Shown piece after piece: positions 15,345-27,451 of a DNA stretch of 64,000 nucleotides; the stretch's first letter is position 1; each line of letters starts with the position of its first letter. Both the position numbers and the translations under genes were made by a program. The notes beneath the pieces are model-generated. The model ran no database searches, was not told the origin of the DNA, and was given only the letters and a program-made list of their open reading frames with translations. The DNA lies in contig NC_030992.1 in NCBI RefSeq assembly GCF_000149955.1, positions 2,190,978 to 2,254,977 of the forward strand, read 5' to 3'. This DNA comes from Fusarium oxysporum f. sp. lycopersici 4287 (taxonomy: Eukaryota; Ascomycota; Sordariomycetes; Hypocreales; Nectriaceae).

Positions 15345-16588
15345 ATTCGAAAAGCTGCGCTTCTCACCATTGCCAACTTTGGCTCTGCCTTTGCCGCTCT
15401 ACAGTTCTACAACCAGTGTGGTGGTGGTGCTTACACCGGAGACACCACATGTCCCTCCGGTTCCACATGCGTCGAAGCCACCAAGTGGTACAGCCAGTGT
15501 ATTCCCGATGCCAAGGCTGGTCCCTCTCCTAAGGCTGCTGCTGTCGAGAAGTCTGATGTTGGTCTTCCCAGCTTCGGGTTCCCCGAGTTCCCTGAAGCTC
15601 CTGGTAGCGGTAGCGGCAATCAAAACGGTGGTGAGAACGACGAGAATGCTTCTCTTCCCCCTATTGTCTCAGCTCCAGCGGAGGAGGCTGACGAGTCGAG
15701 CAAGAAGCCTGTTGAGACTCCCATCGATGGCCCCGTAGCTAATCCAACTGAAGCTCCTGTCGCTACTCCTGATGCCGGCTCTGGATCTGGCTCAGGAGCT
15801 GGAGGTATCACACGAACTATCCCCGCATCCAGCGGTGCCAGTGCTGCTGCTACCGCCATCCCTGTTTCTAGTGAATTCGATGGCAAAATGACATACTATG
15901 ATCGTTCCCGTGAGTTTGGTCTTCTCAGCTACGGCCCATCTCACTAACATCATCCAGCGGCCGTATGCCAGGATCAGGTGGAGACTGGCGAGGCTGGTGA
16001 GGCTGGTGCCATGTTCATTCTCGAGGATGGTGCTACTCTCCGCAATGTTATTATTGGGCCTGGCCAAGCTGAGGGCGTCCACTGTAAGGGAACCTGCACT
16101 CTTGAAAACGTCTGGTTTGAAGACGTTTGTGAAGATGCCATCACCCTAAAGCAAAAATCCGGCACCTCCGCTATCCGTGGAGGAGGTGCTTTCCACGCCG
16201 CCGATAAGGTTGTTCAGTTTAACGGTCGTGGCACTGTCGAGATCTCCGACTTTTATGTTGAAGACTATGGCAAGCTTGTGCGATCTTGCGGTAACTGCAA
16301 GGATAATGGTGGTCCCCGGAATGTTGTTATTGACAACGTCGCTGCTGTCAACGGCGGTGTTCTCTGCGGTAGTAAGTCACATTGGAGACATCAGTCGAGC
16401 TTGTGACTAACAATTTCTTAGTCAATACTAATTATGGCGACACTTGCACCGTCTTCAACGCTTGTCAGGACTCAGGCAAGAACTGTGACCTTTTCGAGGG
16501 TAACTCTGACGGCAGTGAACCCTCTAAGCTATCTAGTGGCCCTGATGGCACTTCTTGCAGGGCTGATAACTTCTCCGAGACTTGCTAA
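15345..16588 (+). CDS. Pectate lyase (PL3) with N-terminal CBM1; start codon reads ATT
   Basis: This is a predicted secreted plant-cell-wall enzyme that cleaves polygalacturonate by beta-elimination. Three exons fit phase: to 15909, 15958-16371 and 16422-16588, with donors GTGAGT and GTAAGT. A signal-peptide-like start (RKAALLTIANFGSAFA) runs into a CBM1 module (LQFYNQCGGGAYTGDTTC to WYSQCIP). A Ser/Pro/Glu/Gly linker follows, then the PL3 domain (MTYYDRSPAVCQDQVETGE, FEDVCEDAITLK, GNCKDNGGPRNVVIDN, LCGINTNYGDTC). The oddity is that the codon before CGA AAA GCT is ATT at 15345, where ATG is expected. An in-frame TAA lies at 15315-15317, and the only in-frame alternative below it is GTG at 15318. 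It may be start-lost, use a non-AUG start, or take its ATG from an unseen upstream exon. Confidence 0.85.
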
Positions 16589-17471
16589 ATTAAGTTTTGA
16601 ATATGGGAAGATCTCAACGGGACTTGATGGACATCAACCTTATGTTATTATATCACAGTAGATTCCTGTGAATTGAGTTTCCAGAGCCGATCAAGACACA
16701 TGTCTTTGCCTAAAGCAAGTGGGATCCAGCAAAATCGTCGTTGAACCTAGACCAATTGCACTCACTGTGGGTTCATAACGATCGTAGTGTGTATTTTCTG
16801 CCTGTGAAGGCAATATTCAGTTCGAGACAACCAGATCAGCGCTGGCGGTCAACTGCAAGACATACCCGACTTGACGCGGGGTTGTTGTCACTGCAAGGAG
16901 ACTGAAGTTTTCTACAGAGCTTTTTATCCTTGTTCTGGGGCCACACGGCACTCACATATTAGCCGTAACTGACTTATATTGTCTCAGAGTTCGCCCTTTT
17001 ACATCAGTCACCTCGTAGACTGATGTGAGGGCGTGAGTAGTAGCATTCACTACTTAGCCTAGTAACTAACCTCCTCGGGGCCATCTACTAATATCTAATA
17101 TTTTCTGTCAGTGGCAGCAGCTGTCATGATGTTGGTTGCCTGGCGCCAACTTTTGATTTTAGGCAACTGTCTGTTTGTTTATTTTTTTTTATTTTTTTTT
17201 ATTTTTTTGTTTACCCTTTCTATCTCTCCCATCTCTTTTTTTCCCCCTTCTTTTCCTTCTTCTTCCTTTTCTTCCTCGCTTCCTCATCTGACCGCCTCAT
17301 CACCCCGAGCCTTGCGCCCGGAGGACTTCACCCCTCGGAAGCCCTTTTTGGGCCGCTATTAAGAGAACCTGGTGAGTAATCTACAGATTGACGTTGTTCC
17401 TCTCATCTTGCAGCTCTTTTTTCCGACTGAACAAACCTGAGTAGTCGCGGTGGACGAGAGATTCACAATGC
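16589..17471. other. Intergenic; T-rich tracts
   Basis: This follows the pectate lyase stop. It contains T runs at about 17180-17210 and a pyrimidine-rich stretch to 17290. No gene is recognised. Confidence 0.6.
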
Positions 17472-17760
17472 TGAATGACTTCGTAAAGCAACACAGCACC
17501 CTAGGCGCGCCCATCACGCCTAGGGATGCCCTGTCACGATAATTAGTTTCTGGCGGGAAGGGGCATACGTTCGGGCGCAACGTATGAGAGTTTCCTCGCC
17601 GTTCGTCGTGTTGCACCCTCCTTTTGGGGGGGCCCTCTTCGTGAGGGTCGACGTTCGGATTTTCTTTTTTTCATCACTGTGAACGGCTGTCACCAGCCTT
17701 TTATCCAGTGCGCACCCACGAAGTCTTTCGCATTCTCTCTCTTTATCATCGCTGGATACC
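17472..17760 (+). repeat. Dispersed repeat, copy 1 (inverse of 47580-47868)
   Basis: About 290 bases align by eye with the reverse complement of 47580-47868. Shared blocks include GGGATGCCCTGTCACGATAA, a GGGAAGGGGCATAC block, TTGCACCCTCC and GATTTTCTTTT. Both copies lie just upstream of decayed coding sequence. This fits a shared promoter/5' region of a gene family, or a short mobile element. No terminal repeats or target-site duplications are obvious. Confidence 0.75.
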
Positions 17761-17879
17761 CACCGCCTGAGGAGTCCCAGAAGGATCCGAGGTTCAAATC
17801 CGAGCCTGTTCAGCCAGTTAGCCTGGCATCAACGTCGACTACCGCAAAGATTGCTTGAACTGCAGGCCGAAACAAACTG

Positions 17880-19840
17880 GCAGATGATGGTGCTCGCCAG
17901 GTATCCCAGGCCTCCGATAAGGTGAGTTTACCCTTCAGGGAGAAGCATTCTGTGGCCTTTTGTCTTGCCTATGTCGACAATTGTTGTCCAGGATACATAG
18001 TTGCTGAGGTTGACTTGAACCGTGTTGAAGCACTACTGTTGCAAGTTGCCACTCTTCGTACTTACTCACTCCAAAGCCAGGTTCAGACACATACTGGTAT
18101 CAAGGATGGACTCTTCGAGACCCAGGATCGCGATTTCCCTCATATATTCTGCACAACAACCCAAGAAGAGTTAGAAATATCATCCGAATCGAAAGAGCAA
18201 CAAGGATGTGGCTTTTTTCGATTTTGTTGACGGACGAATCTTCTTCCTTTTTCTCAAATCAACCAGAGATGATGCGAGGTCTCTCCTGGAATCCTTCAGC
18301 ATGGGCGTATTCTACATGTGGAAACGGCCAAAGGACTGAGCCTTGATGTAGGGCAGCCTTTTCTTAAACTGCAACTACCCACCGAAAGACTTCAACGACT
18401 TGACTGCGCTCCCATCTAGTCAGCCGACCTTGGACAATTTCATGAAGGATGTTAAGATCAAAGAAGCACAAGAGATAATTGGCCCTGTTGCGGAATTTGC
18501 TTTTCGAAGATTTGAACCATTGGCACACCTTCAAATCTGTCACCAACTTCAAAAGCCGCGAACAAGTCCCTTCTTGGCTTTAGAAGCGTCGACAGAAACA
18601 AATACAGTCGCGTATGGAGGATGTTGTTTCATTTGCTGCCAACCCTACCAATTCGGTTGGCAAAAGTTTCAAGCGCGAAACCATCGTCGTCAACTCTCGT
18701 TACAAAGCAAAAAGCCTGGCGTGTCTGGCCCGGTTAAGCCCAGAAGCTTAGCGACCAAAAAACCCAGGCCAATCTAAAGGATATCTTAGCCCTTAGCAAC
18801 GGAAGTACGGTAAATTCGAGAATGCCAAGAGCCTCCTCGACGGTTACCACCAAGCCCTGGATTTTCAGTCTGATAGATCTACGAGGTGCCATGCGGCAGT
18901 TAGGCCAGAGGTTCAGTTGTCCCTATGATGAGACTACGGGGTCAAGTGAGGAAGCAAAATTGCAGGGACTCAGATGAAGGTCAGTTATGATGCTTCCTTG
19001 AAATAATTCTGTCGCTAACATGTCTAGGACCATACTTGATATCAACGATCTAGAAATACCTTTGTGAAATCTCTAGGTCGCCTAACTGTGCGCCCAACAT
19101 CGCCAACGCTGGTCAGGGTATCGCCAAGGTACTGACAGATGCAAAAGTTCTTCCTTCACAGACCTTCGGTAAAGCCTCGACATTGACCAGAGTATAAGCC
19201 AACTTGCAAGGGCTTTAGACTGACACATTGTGCAACTATTCCCTCTAGCTTGTGAGCTTCACGCACACAATGATTTACCAGCACTTGTTTTCCATTTCGA
19301 CCGCTTTAAGTGTGAGCAGGCTGTTAGACACATTCTCTATGACTCTTGTAAGCATGGCAGTTGGAAAGTACTAGTACGTGACTACAGCATCAAGCAAGGT
19401 GACGTCTGGTTGCATCCCAAGGACTTTTGGCTCACACTCAAGACCATTGTGACCAGTCTTTAGAGGATCATCGGTGCAAAAGACGATCTCGACTTGGACA
19501 ATCCCGAAGAAAAGGACAATGATGCCGATGTTCCAGAGGTATCTTCTGGCGGTATTGAGCACAGAAACTCATGGAAACACTCGAGAACATCGTCAAAATT
19601 GCAGTCAAGAGCAAGAGCAAGATCAAGGTCGCTGATAGCTGGGATGACGACAGCGAAGAGCCATCGGAGTCAGAGGGCCTCAGGTCATATACAGCTAACA
19701 CACTTAAGGCTCAACAGTTGGGCTTGAACAAGAAGGATTGGTTGATACTGGTCTTGAAGGCATTCAAGTTATTGGAGGTGGAATTTGGGGCGAAGTTCTA
19801 CGAGATTGGAGCGTCAACGGCACGTTCATTTTGATCCGAT
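17880..19840 (+). pseudogene. Decayed coding remnant, possibly helicase-related
   Basis: Short protein-like segments in changing frames are separated by stops. Examples are IKDGLFETQDRDFP near 18098-18140, KFENAKSLLDGYHQALDF near 18810-18870, DLPALVFHFDRFKCEQ near 19278-19325 and a charged segment with SWDDDSEEPSESEG near 19640-19675. The PALVFHFDRFKCE segment resembles the post-motif region of DDX60/Ski2-like helicases, but nothing else confirms this. No frame runs far enough to be a working gene. It lies behind repeat copy 1, which suggests a link to the family at 46-60 kb, but I could not align the bodies. Confidence 0.4.
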
Positions 19841-21511
19841 AATAGAAGCACGTTATTCACATGTGGCGTTCTATAAAGCACACATAGCCCACTGCAATGT
19901 AGCAATCCCAGTCATTCTATCGATACTTGTACCAGTACGAATCCAGTGAAAGTTGCTCAATTCCCTTTAGTCCCGGGACAGAGGCGAACATCTTTGCAAG
20001 ACCTTCACCCTCGGTGTGAGTTATGGTTGACCGCCTAGACATGGCCTATGGAGTGGGCTCACCGATCCATGTATCAAGACTTTCCTAAGTAGTGTGGCCC
20101 TCTTGAGGCTCCTAGCCAATGCTTCCCCCCCTCATGTTTCCTCGTGTTTTGACCCCCTTACAGTAAATCTTTATGACATGTAAGAATAATTGCTTTTTTT
20201 TCTTCTATGGCAAAAGCCATGATCCCTGCACTATCCACAAGTTGAAACCTGGAATGACTCGTTTGAGACACAAAAACTCAGATGGTGCTGAGAAATGTAT
20301 CGATTCACTGAGTTCAACTGAGTCAAACTGTCATCCTTTTCCGCCTTGGCGGTGAATCTGCCCCTCCCCCTTTTTCCCCTCGCATTTTAGATGTTCTAGA
20401 AACATGCACGGAACCACCGAAACAGAACGCCCTGACCTTCTAGAAGACTTTTCTTTTGGCGGGGGGTGTTCAACTAAACTACTAGACCTAACGTAGACCC
20501 TGGTACGTACCTGGCATACCTTACGTACAGAAACAGTGCCTCCCCCACGCATCTCTCGTGTGCAATCAGGGGCAGGCGATTTGTTTGTTGTATCGAGATG
20601 CTGCACGTAATGAATGGGATGCAGGAGAGGAACAAGGATTAAAGTACGAGGGCCTCAATGGCGTCATTGGTCTTCAAAGTCGCTCAACGCTTCTTGTTGA
20701 AGAGGAACATGTGTTGCACCCAGTAAAGATTAAGAACTTCATAATATTGTATAGATTTTGTATATAATTCAACTCCCTTTTGGGAGGCAATGCTTCTAAA
20801 CATCCAGAAAAAAAACAAAACGATTGTGAGCATGCACGTGTTTTCCTCCTTTCCTTTTGATCCAATATGTACTACAGTATGCTCAACAACCGTGAGTGGT
20901 ATCTCCTCCAAATCCCTCCATGTAAAACAAGGAAAATTGAGATCCATGATGTCCAAAAACAATAATAAAAAAATCATTTGCCATATAAAACAGCCATGCA
21001 ATGCAGATCTTGTAATGATCAAAAACACAAACGACAGGTAAGCCTCTCTATAAGCGGAAATCAATAAATGACCGGCCAAACCAATAAACATCCGTCGACG
21101 TATATACAACAGGATTTGTGTTCGAGATTGGGGTTTGCACCCCAAAGAGGTATTCTTTTGTTGTACGCTGCTGGTGATACAGTGCACTGAAGCGAGTTGA
21201 GAGAGGGCGTTGGATAAGTTAGAACAGATCCAAAACACCTGTGCTTGACATGGCGATGCACCCATGTTTCTTCTCAGTCGCCATCGAAAAGGCGCAATCC
21301 ATGCACCTGGGGGGATAGTCGCTCTATCCGTCGAGCCCATTTCGTTTGACTGAGCGTCTAATAACTAACTGCCAAAACAATGGCACTCCTTCGTGGTCTC
21401 TTATGGCGCGTATGAATCAGTCCCCAAACGCCATGTCATGATGATTATAAATGATAATGAAAGTCATCAATATAGGTCTCCCAATCACGGCGGCAAATAT
21501 CGTCGACTCTA
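19841..21511. other. Intergenic, no gene recognised
   Basis: This carries the 3' flank of the Zn2Cys6 gene. The longest open frame (20684-21340, minus) has no motif and low-complexity composition. Confidence 0.55.
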
Positions 21512-24500
21512 TCACTGCCCGTGTGATGAGTTCATCTGTAAATGATGGGGCATAGATCGTGGATGTCCTTGATCGCCCATCTGATGGGGCATCTGAGGCG
21601 GCGCGGCCATGGGAACAGGTCTTGGAGTATGGTAGCCAGGTGCGCTTGTGCCGCTCGAGAAGCTCGAGTTGGTCCTCGGATCGTAGCTGAAAAGATCTCT
21701 CTGTAGGCCTTCAAGGATGTGCATGTCAGTTCGAAGTGCACTCGTTGCCGTTGCCGACTGTCGCAAAAACTGGATCGTCTTGTGGAACAGTGTTCGGAGT
21801 AGTTCCTCATCTACATAGGTGTGAAGGATTGGGTCACGGAATGCAGCTGACAGAATCAACAGGTTGCCCCATTGCCTAGAGCGTGGTTAGTTTGAGGCGC
21901 ATCAGTTGAAGATGAAAGACTTACGCGTGAGCTGTGCCGAAAACATTGGTGATGATCGGCCTCCTATCTCCCAGACCGTGGAAAGCACGGGTGCTTTCAA
22001 TGAGCGCTTTGATACCCTTCTTAGCCAACTCAACGACTTGAGGATCGATATCGCCATGCGTTCTAGCCTTGGGATGAATAACAGGTGCTGTGATGTCCTG
22101 TCGAAATTCGGAACTGACGCTGGGAAAGTTGGGGCTCGATGCATGATTCTTGATTGAGTGCGAGAACTGCAGAATCTGTCGGATGAATGGGCGATAAGTG
22201 ATCACCTGAGCTCCCCAGTACTTTGCCCGCAGTCTTGCTGCCAGAATGTCATCTGCGGGGGGATCATCCTCTCTGAATGCAAAGCTAGGGGCAACCCAAT
22301 GCATACCCGAAACAGCATCAGATACGACGCCGACATTGCGGAACTTGTCTTTGCCAGGTTTGGCCGGATCTTCAGGGGCGTAAAACATTCGGTGGATGCT
22401 GTTGAGGTGGGTACGCAAGTATAGCTGACCTGGGTAGCTGTCCAAGATGCGCTGGTTGAAACCTTCCAAGAGACTCATGTTAGGGTGTGGCATGTCATCT
22501 TTATATGAGAGCAGTCCTGATGGGGGAAGTTGCATCTCTGCAATGAGGTCACTCTCGAGCTGCAGACAAGTCCAGAACGTGAGAGCAAGTTGGTTATACT
22601 TGGTTTCCTGGATGAACTCGCTGTTGCGCTTGATTCGTCGCATTTTGTCCAAGCTCCTGCCATATTGTCAGCCACTCCTGATCTGTGTTCTAGTAATACT
22701 CACAATACTTACGGTCTCATGATGACTTGGAGCTTGTGGCTGGCCCTGTGGATGAAAGCAAAACTCTCCATTGGTCTGCCCAGCTGGCCATGATACAGCC
22801 CGGCAAAGATGTTAGCGTACACATTTTTCATATTGTTGTACGCGCCGGTGTGGTTGCCAAGGATATCCGTAGCATATGCAAAGTACTCCAGGCCAGGAAT
22901 TACCTCATAGTTCTTCTTCAGACTGTAGCCAGAGCGGAAAGCACCAGTGCCATGGATAGAGGATCGACGACTATGAATGTTCCGGTCTTGCTCTTTAGGT
23001 GATGGCAAGCCTGATGAATGGGAATGAGATGAGTACCCTGGGGGGGAGCCTTGATTGGGCGATGGTGGAATGGCTCCATTGCGAAGGGCAGGGCTTCCAT
23101 GGGGAAGAGGCTCTGTAGGATGGACGACATCCGGCACGTTATCGCGGTGGAGGCAAACTTTACCCAAAGCCAGAACCGTGAGAACTAGAGCGGTATGGAT
23201 GGACCGATCTGGTCGACCGATACGTTGTGGCGCCGGGGTGGGTGGCTCGGAGCCATCTGGTCCTGGCGATCGTTTCCTCTTTGAGCCTGCAGCTTCTGGT
23301 GTCTGTGAGCCTCCTCCAACGGCGAAGGTGGGCTTCGATGTTTGTGGCTTTGCTGAACGTGGCTGTGATGCAGGAAGGTTATCCAGAAAGTGCCTAACCC
23401 AGTAGTCCAACAGCTTTGGTTGAATAATAGGGTGCATGTTGAGAATGTTTTCCTTAAAACTTTCCACGTACGCCCACACTTTCGGCTCAGAGAAATCAGG
23501 ATTGCCATCAACCAAAACACCTCCCTTGTATTCCACTTGGTCCGGAGGGCTCAGTCCACCGAGCTGGCCCCAATCAGCCGCGGGCGAAGGAGATGCCATA
23601 TCGGATGAATCGTCGGCCATATCCAAGTTGCCATGGTCGGTTGGTTCTCTAACATGTCGTGAAGGGTGGGAGTCTTCACCTCGACCATACACTATCAGAA
23701 CGCCTCTGTTCTGTTCTTGGCTGATGGGATATTCGCTAATGTATCGAACCCCTTCGCGCTCAACGTGATGTTTTGTAAGCTCCCGAATGGAAGGCCATTC
23801 CAAGAGCAGACCTGCCAAAGTCGTATGATTGATGGGAATCGCGGGCTCGCCAGGGGGAACGGGTGGGCCTGGCTCTACCTCCATCTCGTCCTCGGCCATC
23901 ATACGCAATGGCATAGGCTCTGAGGACGGGTGATCGCGATGGGCGTCATTATAGTACGGGTCCACAGAAGCGCCATTGGCAACGTAAGGCGATGCTGGCG
24001 CACGCTTGTACTCGTCCTCCACTGAAGATTCCGTCTTGAGAGTTGATGTCGCAATATGCTTGGGCAAGAGGGATTCCATCTTGATCAATCTCTGGTCAAA
24101 TCGCCCCAGGTGTGTCATGATCGAGTTAAGCGACGTCTGAACAGAGCCGAGGCCCTCTAGAATGTCGGCTTGAGCTTTATCCGTCCTGTCAACAATTCTT
24201 AGTTTTTGCTACCAAGTCAACGTGAATCTCTCAAAACCTACGCCTTGGGCACCGGGTCACGGTATTTGCATTCCACGCCCTTTTCCTTGCAGGTTTTACA
24301 TGGCTTCGTCTCGTCGCACTTGGCCTTCAGCTGCCGGCAGCTATCGCACGCCTATATCCAATTAGAACTTGCGCGCTTCCAAATCACAAAAGGCCCGTAC
24401 CTGAGAAGCTCTCGTGTTCTTCTTCTTAGCTGGGACGGACGACGAATAAACACTATAGAATGGTTCGTGAGGGGTTGAAGGATAACCTCCATGTTGCTCG

Positions 24501-25180
24501 TAGGGCGTCTGATGGGGCACGGGAGTAGGCGGCGGGAAGCTGGGCGCACGGTAGCCACCCGGTGTCGGGGGCATAGAAGGCGCGCCTTCGTAATTCATGT
24601 GTCGCGGTGGGTTATCCGGGTATGCGCCAGGAGGCGGTGGTGGTGGAAGTGAGGTCGGCGGAAGATGTGGTGTTGACGACATCCCTTCGGGCGCATGGCC
24701 CGTCGAGTTGGGTCGGCGTTGATCCTCAGCTGGGTCCCGTTTTATGGGAGGATCTCTTGGACCGTAAGGCGGGTATGGGTGATGCGCTGGATGCGCCGGC
24801 GACGGAGGTGGATGTGGGTGCTGCTGTGGTGGATGTTGATGCTGCTGTTGCTGTCGGTGGTAGTCTTGAACAGGAGGATAGGGCTCTGGTTCATGATGGC
24901 GACGATCGGTGTCGTGAAGCGGTTGCGCAGGCGCAGCGTGAGAAGGCGTCGGCGGAGCTGATGAATGCTCGATGGGTCGGGGAGGGTAATGTTGATACGG
25001 GCTCGGAGGAGGATGAGGAGGATGGGGAGGATGATGTAGAGCGCCGGGCGGAGGCGGAGGCGGAGGCGGTGGTGGAAGTTGATGAGCGTGAGGATGTGGT
25101 AGTGATACTCCTTGTTGAGGCGTGCCGACTGGCCACGAAGAGAGGCGTGGACGTTTACTATCTGGAGGTGCTGGATCCAT
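21512..25180 (-). CDS. Zn2Cys6 transcription factor with fungal_trans domain
   Basis: This is a predicted nuclear regulator of 1152 residues. Five exons fit phase exactly: 25180-24401, 24351-24242, 24185-22713, 22656-21925 and 21875-21512. The first 255 residues are extremely Pro/His/Gln-rich. The binuclear zinc cluster spans exon 2 with spacing Cys-X2-Cys-X6-Cys-X5-Cys-X2-Cys-X6-Cys (ACDSCRQLKAKCDE, KPCKTCKEKGVECKYRD). A coiled-coil-like dimerisation segment follows (DILEGLGSVQTSLNSIMTHL and on). The middle-homology region carries MHPIIQPKLLDYWVRHFL and AYNNMKNVYANIFAGLYHGQ, and the tail is Met/Pro/His/Gln-rich. The proline-rich start and large size are unusual for the class. I do not recognise a named orthologue. 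Confidence 0.9.
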
Positions 25181-27404
25181 GCTTGAGTACTATATATGTA
25201 TGGTAGTACTTGCACACATAATCAGGAACAAGGCGAAGAGAAAAGCAGGGACCACGTAGAGGCGGTGGCCATGGATAGGTACAATACAATAGTAGAATGG
25301 TATAGGATAATGGCAGAAGCGAAACAAAAGACGGCCCGGGGAGTGAGGTGAAGCTTCCAGCTGCTTTGGAAGCTGGAGGGGCGGATGATAATTGGGCCCT
25401 TCAGCAATAGAGGTAGAGGTTGAGAGACCAGGACGGCATGGGGTGGGTGTGTCTGAAACGACTGGGTACAATTACATGTACGTGTACGAAGTACTGTACT
25501 GTATGTACCGTACCTAGAGGTGAAAAGTGAAGTTTGGAGAGAGGTAGTAGGTAGGCAGGTAGAGAAAGAGATGGGATGCCGAGTAGCCAGCCTGAGCCCC
25601 AGTGACGCGGTACGGTAGGATCAGCAGTTGGGCAGAGACGAGATGGAGATTCGACAAGTTCTCGCTCGGTACCTGGGAGATGGACAACGGTGGGGGGGCA
25701 CAGACACAACGGCGGTAGCGAAAGGACTTTCGAAGGATGGGATCGGATGGTTGGGATGGCGAAAAAAGGGACGCGCTCGAGACTGAGAGCTGGAGATTGA
25801 GGGAAGAAAGGCGCAAATTTGGCGAGCGAACGGATCGATTCTTGGGCAGGTATGATGTCGACTCCAAGTCGAGCGCAATTCTGGGACCGACAGCCTCAAA
25901 CCTCAAGGCACAAAAGACGGTCTGCCGGGGGTGGGCGGGCCAGGTGCAGGCGGTTTTGGAGCCAATTGACGAACCGACCCTGCCGAGTTGACAGTCGGAG
26001 GAGGCTAAACAAGGCCAGGGGGTTAAGGAACCTTGATGCTTGGCTGCGACTGGGGGGGATGATGTCGGCGAAGACTCTTCTTTTTTCTTTGGCGGACCCC
26101 TGCTGCCCGTTTTTTTCCCACCCCTGCACCTAAAAGACTACCTAGAAAGCAGAGCAGATTTTCCAGCAAGATGGAAGTCACTGTACCAGTACCTGGAACC
26201 GCGAGTTTTGCGTTGCTGGGTGCTACAGAGAAAAGACTGACGTCGGTCGCTACCCGCTGGCTTGGTTCGGGCTTGGGGTTGGGTTGGGTTGGTTTGGTTT
26301 GGTTTCTTATGTTGTCCTGGCTGCTAGACAGGCCTTCTCTCCTCTGCTAAAAGGACCCTTTTTCTTTAGCTGAGCGAATATTGAAGTACGAGTCCGCCGG
26401 TTGGAGACTACCGCATATGGTCAACAAAGCGGGCGGAGGTGTTGCAGTCGCAAAATATGGATGATGTGAGAGCAGATCAAGCAGAAGCACGTAATGGCAA
26501 GAACAATAGTATGTGCCAGTAAAAGCAAAGAAGCGCGGTAGGCGAACAACTCAACACCGCAACTTTGCTGATACGGTACCCGCGCCGTACTGTAATGGAT
26601 GCTCACGAGTAGCGGACAAAGTGGGAAGTAAAAAAAATTCAGGACCTTAGGTAAGTATCTGGCCATGCGACGGACCGCCCAAAAGGTACAAGCTTCAGAC
26701 GGGAGATGATGGCTGGGTGGAGGTGAACGAGATTGTGGTGGTGCGCTTGAGTTGAGTTACAGTGGAGGCCTCGTGGCCGCGGCGTGGAGCCCAACACGTC
26801 TAGTAGCGCACGACGGATTTGCTCTACGCAGTGTCCACTAGCCTGATTCTCACAAAGAGATTTTTTTCTGAAACTACAGTGGATACTTTAGCTTGGGAAA
26901 ATCATACAGCTGACTGTAGGCTCCAGAGGCATTGAGGGCAAATCGTCTTGTACGTAACTCCAACTCGACTCAGTCACAGTGACAGTGCACTCGACTCAAT
27001 ATGCAACGACTCGCCAGCAATGCACAAAAGTGGCTGATGTTACGGTACTCTCAGTACGTCAGAGTTTGGGTTCAGAGTCCCATCCATTCCTGGTTGAATC
27101 TCGGTTACTGGAATTCCATTCTCGGTACTAGAGTTCAGTGAAACGTCGAGCGAGCATTAGACGGATAAAGTAAGCTCAAGGCACTACTGTTGGAGCTCTT
27201 GGTCATTCCCGACCAGGTGCAGATCATGGAGAAGAAGGTTTTGCCGGTCCTTGCCCACACATCACGGGCCGTTAGAAGAGGTGAAAGATAACGGAAATCT
27301 TGATACCCAACGCCAATGCTAACCAGCAATGCCCGGACATGCCGTGTAAGTAAGTAAAAGCGAGCATAAGTGATCGCATGATGGACTGTGGACGTATAGA
27401 GAAT

Positions 27405-27451
27405 ACTGTAAGGTACTTTGAGGGGTCAACGTCCCTCAAGTACCTTACAGT
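27405..27451. repeat. Near-perfect inverted repeat (hairpin)
   Basis: The left arm ACTGTAAGGTACTTTGAGGG (27405-27424) pairs with the right arm CCCTCAAGTACCTTACAGT (27433-27451). There is one bulged T and an 8-base loop, GTCAACGT. No gene lies nearby. Confidence 0.9.

Noticed and set aside
17788..17806. GGTTCAAATCC, a perfect tRNA/pol III B-box word
   Set aside because: No acceptor stem, anticodon arm or good A box could be paired upstream, so neither a tRNA nor a SINE is supported.
20684..21340. 218-codon open frame on the minus strand
   Set aside because: No motif, unusual composition, no splice or promoter signals, and no homologous segment elsewhere in the window.
24607..25206. 199-codon open frame on the plus strand
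   Set aside because: It is antisense to the proline/histidine-rich first exon of the Zn2Cys6 gene; its composition is explained by that shadow.
26262..26312. TTGGG/TTGGT-rich tract resembling telomeric sequence
   Set aside because: The unit is not TTAGGG and the tract is short and irregular; simple low-complexity DNA is enough.
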